Assembly: GCA_963721305.1 (NCBI GenBank)
Contig: CAVRIR010000004.1
Span: 784,515-848,514 of the forward strand
DNA from: DATAES01 sp963721305
GTDB taxonomy: Bacteria > Actinomycetota > Acidimicrobiia > Acidimicrobiales > JACDCH01
Direction: 5' to 3'
DNA: 64,000 bases
This document shows, one piece after another, positions 45,420 through 54,675 of this stretch; position 1 is the first letter of the stretch, and every line of letters begins with the position of its first letter. A program made the position numbers and the translations under genes. The notes under the pieces were generated by a model. That model was not told where the DNA came from. It searched no databases and saw only the letters and a program-made list of their open reading frames with translations.

Positions 45420-46285
45420 TCAGCCGGCTCGTAGGGCCGATTCCGCGGTCGGCACCGCGGGTGCGTGCCGTGCTTCCCACCAGTTCGTGAGGCGAGACGC
45501 CAGCACGTAACCGAGCGCGAGCGTCACGACTCCCATCATCGCGTCGAGCCAGTAGTGGTTCGCGGTCACGACGATGCAGAAGAACGTCACGATCGGATCG
45601 AGGATGACCAACGCCCGCAGCCACCGGCGGCGCACGAGCGGAAGGAGCACCAGCATGCTCCACACCGCCCACGCGGTGTGGAGGCTCGGCATGGCGGCGT
45701 ACTGATTCGACAGCTTCTTCAGTCCGCCGGAGTCGAACGACCAGAACGTCGGGTACTTCTGGAGCGTGTCGACGAAGCCGAAATGCTCCGTGACCATCGA
45801 CGGGGGCGGTCCGTACTCCTCGACCGGCTTGTCGAGCAGTCGCGGCGGCATCAAAGAGAACGATGCGAACCCGACCAGCGCGAGCAACGTGGTGAGCGCG
45901 AGCGTGTTGCGCCAGCGCGGGTAGCGCGCCGGATCACGGAAGAACAACAAGGCGAGCGCGCCGCGGTGACGATGAAGTGCGCGGTGCCGTAGAAGATGTT
46001 CCAGATCTGGATGAGGCCGTGCGCCGGCAAGCCGAGGTACCACGACTGGAGCGGCTGTTCGAAGAACAACCGGAGGTTGCGCTCGAGGTTGATGACGTCG
46101 AGCGCGTGTCCGTACGCGATGCCGTTGGCGTGGCCCGGTGCACCGCCGGCTGATCCGAAGTGGTTCCGGACCGTCGAGTACACGAGGTACACCGCCGCGA
46201 TGTAGATGAGCTCGCGGTAGATCGGCCGCCGGGCGCGGGCCGCGGTGACGGCCTCCACCGCATCGCGTCCTTCGACCTTGCTCAC
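45420..46285 (-). CDS. PAP2/inositol-phosphotransferase-like membrane protein (apparent frameshift near 45960)
   Basis: About 288 aa when repaired. The N-terminal half reads IYRELIYIAAVYLVYSTVR and LGLPAHGLIQIWNIFYGTAH; the second half holds the PAP2 motifs AMPSLHTAWAVWS (motif 2) and TANHYWLDAMMG (motif 3). This pattern is that of AUR1-like proteins which move a phosphate-linked head group onto or off a lipid. The frame changes around AHFIVTAA; length is 3n+2, so a base is missing. GTG 46285 overlaps the upstream flippase-like stop as GTGA, tying the two together. Confidence 0.8.
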
Positions 46286-47343
46286 GCAGCAGCGGCGCGT
46301 GAGCCGCGGCCGCCGACGGCGAAGGCCGGTGCGCCGAGCAGGCTGACCGCGACGTTCAGCAGGTACAGGAGCAACCCGAGCGCGATTGCCTGCTGCGTCG
46401 GCACACCGAGAGGCGTGAGGAACAGGACGAACGCGCCTTCGCGCACGCCCAGACCTGAGATCGAGATCGGCAGCACCTGTGCAATGAGCACCGCAGGGAA
46501 GAACGCCAGCAGCGCCGTGGGACCGACCGCGACGCTCATGCCGACCGCCTTCGCTGCCATCAGCGCCGCCAGTACGAGCACCAGTTGGTACGCGAACCCG
46601 ACGATGAGCACGTTGAACGCAGCCGCTGGATGGCGACGCAGTCGACCCATTCCGAGATGCACGGCGGCGGCGAAGCTGCGCCAACCGTCGCGACTCATGA
46701 CCTTGTTGCCGAAGCGGCGGCTCGCTACACCGACCATGACGAGAACGAGTGCGACCAACGTGCCGACCGACAGCGCCACGGCGACGCGGGTCGCGTTGCC
46801 GAGGTGGCGCAGACCGGGATTGACGAGCAGGCCGACGAAGGTGATCACCGGGAGGACCAGCCAGCCCGTCAGCCGCTCGAGGACCACCGACGCGAACGAT
46901 GCGGCTGATTCGCCGTTCTCCTTCGACAGGCGAGACACCCGTAGCACGTCGCCACCGATGGTCGTCGGCAGCACGTTCGACACGAAGAGCCCGGCCAGGT
47001 TGTAGGACAGCAGATGGCGCAGCTTCGCGTCCTGTCCGAGTGCGGACAGCACGGTGCGCCAGCGCAACGCGGACAGCACGATGCCGGCGAGGGTCAGGAG
47101 CGCTGCTGATGCGAGGAACAGCGCGGTGTCGGAGTTCCACGCCGGCAGCAGCTCGTCGAAGCTGAACCGGGGAACGCGCCAGAACAGCACGCCGAGCATG
47201 GCGAAGCTGATGACCAGGCGCAGCGCGAGTATCCACCAGCGGCGCGAGGAAGCGCGACTCGCGGCAACGGCGTCAATGACGGGAACGTCGCCAGTCTCAC
47301 CGTTGTCGTGGAAGGTCGCTTGCCCCACCACGCCCCTTTCCAT
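46282..47343 (-). CDS. Flippase-like integral membrane protein (lysylphosphatidylglycerol-synthase TM family)
   Basis: 353 aa with about eight helices. The family marks are GIVLSALRWRTVL, NVLPTTIGGDVLRVSRLS and ISISGLGVREGAFV, as in UPF0104/LPG-synthase transmembrane proteins thought to flip lipids. ATG 47343 has a weak Shine-Dalgarno; GTGs at 47331 and 47328 lie behind gaaagggg and may be the real start. It is cotranslated with the PAP2-like gene, so a lipid-linked sugar or head-group pathway is likely. Compare the PAP2/kinase pair at 3.4-5.4 kb. Confidence 0.85.
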   Translation of the reverse strand: MERGVVGQATFHDNGETGDVPVIDAVAASRASSRRWWILALRLVISFAMLGVLFWRVPRFSFDELLPAWNSDTALFLASAALLTLAGIVLSALRWRTVLSALGQDAKLRHLLSYNLAGLFVSNVLPTTIGGDVLRVSRLSKENGESAASFASVVLERLTGWLVLPVITFVGLLVNPGLRHLGNATRVAVALSVGTLVALVLVMVGVASRRFGNKVMSRDGWRSFAAAVHLGMGRLRRHPAAAFNVLIVGFAYQLVLVLAALMAAKAVGMSVAVGPTALLAFFPAVLIAQVLPISISGLGVREGAFVLFLTPLGVPTQQAIALGLLLYLLNVAVSLLGAPAFAVGGRGSRAAAA

Positions 47344-47480
47344 CGCCGGGCCACTTTAGGTGACCTGGAGATTCGCAAACCTCTCGTTACCCTGGGTGCC
47401 GAACCGCCCGAGTCTACGGGGGGCAAGGCGGATTCTCGGCCACCCTCTGGCCCGGAAATGCCCTACAGCTTTGAGGAGTC

Positions 47481-48440
47481 ATGCGTCACAAGTCGGGTTG
47501 GGTGGTTGCCGCGCTGGTATTCGTGCTGGCGGCGTGCAGTAGCGGCGGGAACGGGGCCGAGAAGGTCGCGGTCGTGGCCACGCCGAGTGGTCTGATGGAT
47601 GCGGCGGCGCACACCGCGGCCGCCAAGACCGGGCACGTCGAGATGAAGGTCGACACGGTCGCGAACGGGGTGCAATCGGAGTTCGACTCGAACGGCGCGT
47701 TCGACGCCGACCGCCATCTGTTCTCGATGTCGCTCGATCTGTCTTCGCTGCTGTCCGCCTCGCTGCACATGCCCGCCAACGGCTCGGGCTCGAACGGGAC
47801 GACTCCGTCGGGTGGCCAGACGTCCTCGCTCGCTTCAACCGCCAACGTCGTCGCGACCGACGACGTCGTGTACCTCGACTTCCCGTTGTTCGCACGGATC
47901 GTCGGTGTGAACACGCAATGGATGAGCGTTCCCGCGACCACGGGTGCGTCGACCTTCAACGTCGCGGATCCGTCGGCCTTCCTCGACTTCCTGCACGGCG
48001 CGGGCGGCCAGGTGACCGACATGGGACGCGAACAGATACGCGGCGTCGACACGCAGCATCTGCATGCGAGCGTCAAGCTCCAGGACGCGCTCGACAGCGC
48101 GTCGGGGCCGGATCGCGACCGGTTGCAGGCCGCCATCGACGAGTTGGGCAAGGACCAGAGCACCTTGCTCGACGCGGAGATGCCGGTCGACGTGTACATC
48201 GACGACAGCGGCATGATCCGCGAGCTCGTGTTCGACTTCTCGTCGCCCGACACCACCGCCTCGACCGCGTCGAAGGCGACGCTGACGGTCGATCTGTTCG
48301 ACTTCGGTACGGATGTCAACATCCAAGTGCCGCCACCGGATCAGGTCACCGACGTGTCGGCGAAGCTCGCGCAAGTTCCCACGTCGCCGCTCTCACCTGA
48401 GCAGGCCCCGCTGTCACCTGAGTCGTCCTCAGGCGGCTGA
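47481..48440 (+). CDS. Secreted lipoprotein, LppX/LprG-like fold possible
   Basis: 319 aa. The signal peptide MRHKSGWVVAALVFVLAAC has lipobox LAAC with Cys19. The mature part is beta-rich with repeated strands such as VEMKVDTVANGVQ, a Gly/Ser/Thr linker in the middle (residues 96-115), and a Pro/Ser-rich tail. Overall pattern resembles mycobacterial LprG/LppX lipid-binding lipoproteins, but I see no decisive motif. A gaggagtc precedes the ATG. It is divergent from the flippase gene and may act in the same lipid traffic. Confidence 0.75.
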   Translation: MRHKSGWVVAALVFVLAACSSGGNGAEKVAVVATPSGLMDAAAHTAAAKTGHVEMKVDTVANGVQSEFDSNGAFDADRHLFSMSLDLSSLLSASLHMPANGSGSNGTTPSGGQTSSLASTANVVATDDVVYLDFPLFARIVGVNTQWMSVPATTGASTFNVADPSAFLDFLHGAGGQVTDMGREQIRGVDTQHLHASVKLQDALDSASGPDRDRLQAAIDELGKDQSTLLDAEMPVDVYIDDSGMIRELVFDFSSPDTTASTASKATLTVDLFDFGTDVNIQVPPPDQVTDVSAKLAQVPTSPLSPEQAPLSPESSSGG

Positions 48441-48489
48441 GGTCTCGCCCCGGGAGCGGGCGAAAGGGGAGGCGACTAGAACGGTCGCC

Positions 48490-49329
48490 ATGCAGACGAC
48501 GGATGTCGAGCTCTCCAACGGCTTGCGCGTCAGCGTCGCCGAGGCGGGTGCGGGCGGGCGGCCGTTCCTCCTGATCCACGGCTTCACCGGCGCCAAGGAG
48601 GACTTCACCGACTGGCTCGAGCCGCTGGCCGACCTCGGCTGGCACGCGGTTGCGATCGACAACCGGGGTCACGGAGCGAGCGGCAAGCCGGCCGACAAGT
48701 CCGACTACTCGTTCGAGATCCTCGCGGCCGACGCGCTCGCGCTGGCGGACGATCGGTGGGGAGCCGGCTCGCGCTTCGTGCTTCTCGGCCACTCGATGGG
48801 CGGCATGGTCGCGCAGGTCATCGCGATGCAGAACCCTGAACGCATCGACGGCCTGATCCTCATGGACACGGGCCACGGCGCGCTGTCCTTCATCGATCGC
48901 GACCAGGCGGAGAAGGTCGTCGCGATCGTCGAGGACCGTGGCATCGACGGCCTCGCGGACTTGATGGCAGATCGGGAGCAGCCGCTGTCGACGCCGGCGG
49001 ACGCGCGTCTGCTGGCGGAGCGAGAGGGTTACGCGGCATTCGGCGATCGCAAGCTCCGGGCCACGGCGACGGCGGCCTACGCCGGGATGTTGCTCACGAT
49101 GGTCAACGCGACCGACCGGCTCGATGCACTGCGCGACGTTGCCGTACCGACGCTCGTGCTCGTCGGCGAGCAGGACGCGCCGTTGCTTCGCCAGTCGCGG
49201 AACATGGCAGAAGCGATCCCGGGCGCGGAGCTCGCGGTCCTTCCGGACGCGGGTCACAGTCCCCAGTTCGAGAACACCGAAGCCTGGTGGAAGGCACTCA
49301 CCGATTTCTTGAGCACGTTGCCGCGATGA
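48490..49329 (+). CDS. Alpha/beta hydrolase
   Basis: 279 aa. The catalytic Ser is in LLGHSMGGMVAQ, the Asp in LVGEQDAPLL and the His in LPDAGHSPQFE. LLIHGFTGAKEDF is the oxyanion loop and AIDNRGHGASGKP the typical strand-4 turn. Could be an esterase, lactonase or C-C hydrolase. ATG 48490 is chosen; it lies 49 bp after the lipoprotein. Its stop overlaps the TPP-enzyme ATG, placing it first in a three-gene operon. Confidence 0.87.
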   Translation: MQTTDVELSNGLRVSVAEAGAGGRPFLLIHGFTGAKEDFTDWLEPLADLGWHAVAIDNRGHGASGKPADKSDYSFEILAADALALADDRWGAGSRFVLLGHSMGGMVAQVIAMQNPERIDGLILMDTGHGALSFIDRDQAEKVVAIVEDRGIDGLADLMADREQPLSTPADARLLAEREGYAAFGDRKLRATATAAYAGMLLTMVNATDRLDALRDVAVPTLVLVGEQDAPLLRQSRNMAEAIPGAELAVLPDAGHSPQFENTEAWWKALTDFLSTLPR

Positions 49330-50954
49330 CAGAGGTCGATGGTCACGGCGGTGAGCTGGCGCTGGCCGCGCTCGCCAACCACGGCGTACGCGAGCTGTTC
49401 ACGTTGTCGGGCGGCCACATCTTCCCGTTCTACGACGCGGCGGTGAAGGGAACGACGGGTGACTGGCGCCTCGTCGACGTCCGACACGAGCAAACCGCGA
49501 CGTTCGCCGCCGAGGCCACCGCGAAGCTCACCCGTCGTCCGGGCGTCGCGCTCCTGACCGCCGGGCCCGGCGTCACGAACGGCATCTCCGCGGTCACGAC
49601 TGCGCACTTCAACGGGTCGCCGCTCGTCGTTCTCGGCGGGCGCGCCCCGCAAGCGCGATGGGGTTCCGGCTCGCTGCAGGAGTTCGATCACGTGCCGGTG
49701 CTCGCGCCGATCACGAAGCGAGCGACGACAGCCACGTCGACCGACGCCATCGGCACGCTCGTCGACGGTCTGGTGCGCGACGCGTTGACCCCGCATCGAG
49801 GTCCGGTCTTCTGTGACTTCCCGATGGATGTCCTGTTCGGCCATGCGACGGGTGATGTGCCAGAGCACGCGCCGCTGGTCGGCGTTGAGCCCGACCCGGA
49901 CGACGTGCAGCGTGCAGCTTCACTGATCGCGGCCGCGCAACGTCCCGCGCTGATCGCCGGGACCGACGTCTACTTCGGCAGCGCGTGGCACGCGCTGCGG
50001 GCTGCTGTCGAGCGGTTGCGCGTGCCTGTGTTCGCGAACGGACTCGGGCGCGGGTGCATCCCGGCCGACCACGAGCTCGCGTTCTCGCGCACGCGCGGGA
50101 TGTTGAGGACCGACGCCGACGTGGTGGTCGTCGTGGGCGCACCGCTCGACTTCCGTCTGTCCTTCGGTCGGTTCGGCGACGCCCAGGTCGTGCACATCGT
50201 CGACAGCCCGTCCGGGCGGGCGGCGCACGTGCAAGCCGCCGTCTCCCCTGCGGGCGATCTCGACGCGATCCTGCGGAGGATGGCCGAGTGGTCCGGCACC
50301 ACGGCCGACCACGAGCCGTGGATCGCGAAGCTGCGCGACGCAGAGTCAGCGGTCGCGGCGACCGAGGTCGACGGACTCGAAGCCACGAGCGATCCGATCA
50401 AGCCCACGCGCGTGTACGGCGAGCTCAGGCGCCGGCTCGACCGCGACGCCATCGTCGTGTGCGACGGCGGCGACTTCGTGTCGTACGCGGGCAAGTACGT
50501 GGAGTCGTACGAACCGGGTTGCTGGCTCGACCCCGGTCCGTACGGCTGCCTCGGCACCGGCATGGGTTACGCGATCGCCGCTCGGGTGGCGCATCCCGAC
50601 CGGCAGGTCGTCGTGATGCTCGGCGACGGCGCGGCCGGGTTCTCGCTGATGGACGCCGACTCGCTCGTCCGTCACAACCTGCCCGTGGTGATCGTCGTGG
50701 GAAACAACGGCATCTGGGGACTCGAGAAGCATCCGATGCAGGCGATCTACGGCTACGACGTCGCTGCGGAGCTGCAGCCGGGCTGCCGCTACGACGAGGT
50801 GGTCGTAGCGCTGGGCGGCGCCGGTGAGGTCGTCGCGTCGCCGGATGAGGTCGGGCCGGCGCTCGACCGCGGGTTCGCGGCGGGCGTTCCGTACGTTGTG
50901 AACGTGCTCACGGACCCTGCGGACCAGTACCCGCGGAGCTCGAACCTCGGGTGA
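49326..50954 (+). CDS. Thiamine-diphosphate enzyme (acetolactate-synthase-like)
   Basis: 542 aa three-domain TPP enzyme. The N-terminal domain has catalytic Glu55 in VRHEQTATF, the middle domain is residues ~185-320, and the C-terminal TPP/Mg motif is MLGDGAAGFSLM followed by VVIVVGNNG. Similar actinobacterial proteins are annotated as acetolactate synthase, but oxalyl-CoA/2-hydroxyacyl-CoA lyase and benzoylformate decarboxylase are close relatives. No regulatory small subunit follows, so valine-pathway duty is doubtful. ATGA overlap with the hydrolase and GTGA overlap with the SnoaL gene. Confidence 0.87.
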   Translation: MTEVDGHGGELALAALANHGVRELFTLSGGHIFPFYDAAVKGTTGDWRLVDVRHEQTATFAAEATAKLTRRPGVALLTAGPGVTNGISAVTTAHFNGSPLVVLGGRAPQARWGSGSLQEFDHVPVLAPITKRATTATSTDAIGTLVDGLVRDALTPHRGPVFCDFPMDVLFGHATGDVPEHAPLVGVEPDPDDVQRAASLIAAAQRPALIAGTDVYFGSAWHALRAAVERLRVPVFANGLGRGCIPADHELAFSRTRGMLRTDADVVVVVGAPLDFRLSFGRFGDAQVVHIVDSPSGRAAHVQAAVSPAGDLDAILRRMAEWSGTTADHEPWIAKLRDAESAVAATEVDGLEATSDPIKPTRVYGELRRRLDRDAIVVCDGGDFVSYAGKYVESYEPGCWLDPGPYGCLGTGMGYAIAARVAHPDRQVVVMLGDGAAGFSLMDADSLVRHNLPVVIVVGNNGIWGLEKHPMQAIYGYDVAAELQPGCRYDEVVVALGGAGEVVASPDEVGPALDRGFAAGVPYVVNVLTDPADQYPRSSNLG

Positions 50955-51388
50955 GACCGGACGAGCTGGCAGCACACGAGCAGGTCCGTCAGGCGATCGC
51001 CGCGTACGCGCATGCGGTCGACCGCGGGCGGTTCGAGGACGCGGCCGCGTGCTTCGCCGACGACGGCGTGCTCGACGTGCAGGGCGGCGACCGCTCCGAA
51101 GGACGCCATGCGATCGCGGCGCGGTTCGCACAGGCGGGCGAGAAGCTGGCGGCCGCGTCCACGAAGGCGATCGTCCGCCATCACGTGTCGAGCATTGCCA
51201 TCGAGGCGGACGTGACCTCGGGGACCGCGACCGCGTCCTCCTACTTCTTCGTCCTCACCGAGATCGGCCCCGACCACTGGGGCACGTACCGCGACACGCT
51301 CCGCCGCAACGACACCTCCGGGCGATGGCTGTTCACCGAACGCCGCGTGACCGTCGACGGCCGCACCGGTCCGTCCCGTATGACCTGA
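50951..51388 (+). CDS. SnoaL-like / nuclear-transport-factor-2-fold protein
   Basis: 145 aa from GTG 50951 overlapping the TPP-enzyme stop. It has the small alpha+beta cone: helix EQVRQAIAAYAHAVDRGRFEDAAACF, DDGVLDVQG, then VRHHVSSIAIE and a WLFTERRVTVDG strand. Such proteins act as isomerases, hydratases or dehydratases on small hydrophobic substrates, or as binding proteins. Coupling to the hydrolase and TPP enzyme implies one catabolic pathway. A large hairpin follows. Confidence 0.82.
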   Translation: MRPDELAAHEQVRQAIAAYAHAVDRGRFEDAAACFADDGVLDVQGGDRSEGRHAIAARFAQAGEKLAAASTKAIVRHHVSSIAIEADVTSGTATASSYFFVLTEIGPDHWGTYRDTLRRNDTSGRWLFTERRVTVDGRTGPSRMT

Positions 51389-51404
51389 CGGGCGCTCCTC
51401 TGCG

Positions 51405-51450
51405 TTCTGGCGTCACCTGCGGCGGATATCCGCCGGATCTGACGCCAGAA
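51405..51450. terminator. Nested hairpin between convergent genes
   Basis: Outer arms ttctggcgtca (51405-51415) and tgacgccagaa (51440-51450) enclose a perfect palindrome cggcggatatccgccg (51420-51435). It sits between SnoaL and the convergent thioesterase gene and is symmetric, so it can terminate both. Confidence 0.7.
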
Positions 51451-51468
51451 GGATCTGGGCCGCGTCGG

Positions 51469-51846
51469 TCAGCGGCACTTCTCGAGGAAGCGCTCGACGT
51501 CGACGAGGACGCGCGTGACCTTGCCGACGGCGATGAGGCCGCGCTCGTCCCGCACGGACACCGAGAACGTCAGCCGGCGTCCCTCGACTCGTTCGAGCGT
51601 CGCCTCGGCCCGCACCTTGTGGCCCACCGCGGTCGGCGCCACGTGGTCGAGTTGGACGCGCATCCCGACCGTGGTCGTGCCCGGATCGAGGCAGCACTCG
51701 AGCGCTTTGACGGTTGCCTCTTCGCACAGCGCGACGACCCGAGGCGTTCCGAGAACGGGGACGTCGCCCGAACCCAGAGCGATCGCCGTGTCGCTCTCCG
51801 TGACCGCTGCAACGACTTCCGCGGCCAAGCCGGGTTCCAGGGGCAT
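51469..51846 (-). CDS. FlK-like hot-dog thioesterase
   Basis: 125 aa hot-dog fold of the fluoroacetyl-CoA thioesterase (FlK) family: LGTPRVVALCEEATVKAL has the catalytic Thr/Glu region and TTTVGMRVQLDHVAPTAVG the His-containing strand. It would hydrolyse a short acyl-CoA; real fluoroacetate resistance is not implied, because the family is broad. It is divergent from tldD. Confidence 0.82.
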   Translation of the reverse strand: MPLEPGLAAEVVAAVTESDTAIALGSGDVPVLGTPRVVALCEEATVKALECCLDPGTTTVGMRVQLDHVAPTAVGHKVRAEATLERVEGRRLTFSVSVRDERGLIAVGKVTRVLVDVERFLEKCR

Positions 51847-51911
51847 CGGGTTACGATACGCAGCCGCAGTTGGGCTGCGAAAACCGTCCGGCCGGCACCG
51901 AAGGGAGCCCC

Positions 51912-53303
51912 GTGCTCGAGTCCTCGCTTATACAACGAGTATTGGGTTCCGCCCTTCGCACGGGCGGTGATTTTGCGGAGATCTTCGTCGAAGATCGGCG
52001 GTCGTCGTCGGCCCGCCTCGACGACGGGAAGATCGAGGAGCTGAGCTCGGGCCGCGACCGGGGCGCCGGCATCCGAGTGGTGGTCGGTGAGACGACCGGC
52101 TACGCGCACACGGCCGACCTTTCCGAGAACGGGCTGCGCGCCGCAGCCGAGGCGGCCGCCGCCGCGGCCCGCGGCGCCACGGAGGGCGAGCGCAAGATCG
52201 CATTGACCCGCGTCGACGCGCCGGCGCCGAACGCCGTGGCCGTCCTCCCGGAGGACATCGAGAAGCGGGCGAAGGTCGCGCTCCTCAATCGCGCCGACGA
52301 GGCCGCCCGCGCCGAGGGCGGCGCGATCAGGCAGGTGACCGCACGCGTCGGCGACAGCCGCCGTCGCATCCTCGTCGCCAACAGCGACGGGCTCCTCGCC
52401 GAGGACGATCAGGTCAAGACGCTGTTCGCGGTGCAGTGCGTCGCCGTCGGCGATACCGGCATGCAGACCGGGTACGAGTCCATCGGCCGGACCATCGGTT
52501 GGGAGCTGTTCGACCAAGTCGACGTCGAGGAGCACGCCCGCAAGGTGGCCCGCCAGGCGTTGACGAAGCTCAACGCCCGTCCCGCCCCGTCCGGCACGAT
52601 GCCGGTCGTCATGGCTTCGGGCGGCGGTGGTGTCCTGTTCCACGAGGCCTGTGGTCACGGCCTCGAGGCCGACGCGATCGCGAAGGGCGCCTCGGTGTTC
52701 AAGGGCCGGCGCGGCGAGCAGGTCGCGTCGCCGCTCGTCACACTCGTCGACGACGGCACGATGGGTGAGGAGTGGGGCTGCTACGCCATCGACGACGAGG
52801 GCACACCGGCGCAGCGCAACGTGCTCATCGAGGACGGCGTCCTCACCGACTACATGTACGACTTCCTGCGCTGCCGCAAGGAAGGGCGCCAGCGGTCCGG
52901 CAACGGGCGGCGCGAGAGCTACCAGCACCTCCCGATGGTGCGGATGACGAACACGTACGTCCTCGCCGGCAATGACGACCCTGACGGCATCGTCAGCTCC
53001 ACCGAGCGCGGCGTGTACGTCAAAGCGCTCGGCGGCGGGCAGGTCAACCCCGCCACAGGAGATTTCGTGTTCGGGATGACCGAGGCGTACCTGATCGAGA
53101 ACGGCGAGATCACCGATCCGCTGAGGGAGGGCAACCTCATCGGCAACGGGCCGCAGGTCCTGACGCTGATCGACGCGGTCGGCAACGACTTCGCCATGGG
53201 TCCTCCGGGCATGTGCGGCAAGGACGGCCAAGGCGTGCCGGTCGGCGACGGTGTCCCGACGCTGCGGGTCACCGCGTTGACCATCGGCGGCACCGCCGCG
53301 TGA
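51912..53303 (+). CDS. tldD: TldD metalloprotease subunit
   Basis: 463 aa from GTG 51912 behind gaagggagc. The zinc protease motif is HEACGH (HExxxH), within GVLFHEACGHGLEADAI, as in TldD/PmbA peptidases. The last third has GIVSSTERGVYVKALGGGQVNP and the C-terminal VGDGVPTLRVTALTIGG. TldD pairs with TldE; together they trim unfolded peptides and mature some ribosomal peptides such as microcin B17. The gene is 16 bp upstream of tldE. Confidence 0.94.
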   Translation: MLESSLIQRVLGSALRTGGDFAEIFVEDRRSSSARLDDGKIEELSSGRDRGAGIRVVVGETTGYAHTADLSENGLRAAAEAAAAAARGATEGERKIALTRVDAPAPNAVAVLPEDIEKRAKVALLNRADEAARAEGGAIRQVTARVGDSRRRILVANSDGLLAEDDQVKTLFAVQCVAVGDTGMQTGYESIGRTIGWELFDQVDVEEHARKVARQALTKLNARPAPSGTMPVVMASGGGGVLFHEACGHGLEADAIAKGASVFKGRRGEQVASPLVTLVDDGTMGEEWGCYAIDDEGTPAQRNVLIEDGVLTDYMYDFLRCRKEGRQRSGNGRRESYQHLPMVRMTNTYVLAGNDDPDGIVSSTERGVYVKALGGGQVNPATGDFVFGMTEAYLIENGEITDPLREGNLIGNGPQVLTLIDAVGNDFAMGPPGMCGKDGQGVPVGDGVPTLRVTALTIGGTAA

Positions 53304-53319
53304 CCGGCGGTACGAGCTG

Positions 53320-54672
53320 ATGGCCGAACTCGAGGAGTTGTTGGCCATCGGCGATCGCATCGTCGGTTGGGCCAAGGACGCCGAACAGGTCGAAGCGGTG
53401 GTCGTGCATTCGCGCGACACCGAGATACGTGCATACGAGGGCGACGTCGAGCAGCTCTCGTCCGCCGAGACCCAGGGCGTCGGCATCCGGATCATCACCG
53501 ACCACCGTGTCGGCTTCGCTTACGCCGGGTCGCTCGACGACGACGTCCTCGAGGACACCCTGGCCGAGGCACGCGACAACGCAGGTTTCGGTACCCCCGA
53601 CGAGTTCGTCGGCCTCGCCACACCCGATGGCGTGGCCATGGCCGACCTCGACCTGTATCGCGCCGCGTTGGCCGACGTACCGACGGATCGCAAGGTCGAG
53701 CTCGCCATCGAGCTCGAGCGCATCTCGCGCGACGCCGATCCCCGCATCAGCGTGGTCGAGTCGGCGGACTACGCGGACTCGATCAGCGCGGCCGCAGTCG
53801 TCACCACGACGGGCATCCGTGCCGCGGCGCGCGAGACCGGCTCGTACGTCTCGGCGTCGGTGATCGCGTCGGAGGGCGACGAGACGCAGACGGGTTTCGG
53901 CTTCTCGGTCGGACGGCATCCCGACGACCTCGACCTCAGCGTCGCCGCGCACGACGCAGCCAAACGAGCGACGCGCATGCTCGGCGCCACCAAGCCGCCG
54001 ACCGAACGTCTCACCGTCGTGCTCGACCCGTTCGTCGCCGCGCAGTTCCTCGGCATCATCGGTTCGACGCTGTCGGCCGACGCGGTGTTGAAGGGTCGTT
54101 CGCCGTTCGCTGATCGCGTCGGCGACGAGATCGGCAGTGCGCTCATCACCTTCGTCGACGATCCGACGAACCCCGACGCGTTCTCTGCGACGCAGACCGA
54201 CGGTGAAGGCCTCGCGACACGGCGCAACTCGTTGATCGCCAACGGCGTGTTGCAGGGGTTCCTGCACAACGCGTACACGGCGCGCCGGCTCGGAACCGTC
54301 TCGACCGGATCCGCGGTGCGCGGCGGGTTCAAGAGCACGCCATCGGCTGGCGCGCGTGCGCTCGCGCTCGCTCCGGGCGACCGGCCGCAGGACGAACTGG
54401 TCGCGACGATCGACAACGGCATCCTCGTGCAGTCGGTGTCCGGTCTGCACTCCGGGGTGAACCCGGTGTCCGGTGATTTCTCGACCGGCGCGGAGGGCCT
54501 TCGCATCACCAACGGCCAGGTGGGCGCACCACTGCGTGAGTTCACGATCGCGTCGACGTTGCAACGGATGCTGCAGGATGTCATCGCCGTCGGCAACGAC
54601 GTCGAGTGGCTACCGATGCGTGCTGCGGGCGTCACCATCGTCGTCGGCGACGTCACCGTTTCCGGTTCGTAA
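53320..54672 (+). CDS. tldE: TldE/PmbA protease partner subunit
   Basis: 450 aa, the non-catalytic partner: it matches TldD along its length but lacks HExxxH; the equivalent region is LDPFVAAQFLGIIGSTLSAD. VSGLHSGVNPVSGDFSTGAEG is the PmbA signature and VSYVSASVIAS-type strands precede it. It completes the TldD active site as a heterodimer. The PHP-domain gene follows 3 bp later. Confidence 0.93.
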   Translation: MAELEELLAIGDRIVGWAKDAEQVEAVVVHSRDTEIRAYEGDVEQLSSAETQGVGIRIITDHRVGFAYAGSLDDDVLEDTLAEARDNAGFGTPDEFVGLATPDGVAMADLDLYRAALADVPTDRKVELAIELERISRDADPRISVVESADYADSISAAAVVTTTGIRAAARETGSYVSASVIASEGDETQTGFGFSVGRHPDDLDLSVAAHDAAKRATRMLGATKPPTERLTVVLDPFVAAQFLGIIGSTLSADAVLKGRSPFADRVGDEIGSALITFVDDPTNPDAFSATQTDGEGLATRRNSLIANGVLQGFLHNAYTARRLGTVSTGSAVRGGFKSTPSAGARALALAPGDRPQDELVATIDNGILVQSVSGLHSGVNPVSGDFSTGAEGLRITNGQVGAPLREFTIASTLQRMLQDVIAVGNDVEWLPMRAAGVTIVVGDVTVSGS

Positions 54673-54675
54673 ACG

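Noticed and set aside
51469..51846. Fluoroacetate resistance gene
   Set aside because: The protein fits the FlK-like thioesterase family, but this family is broad. No fluorometabolite genes are nearby.
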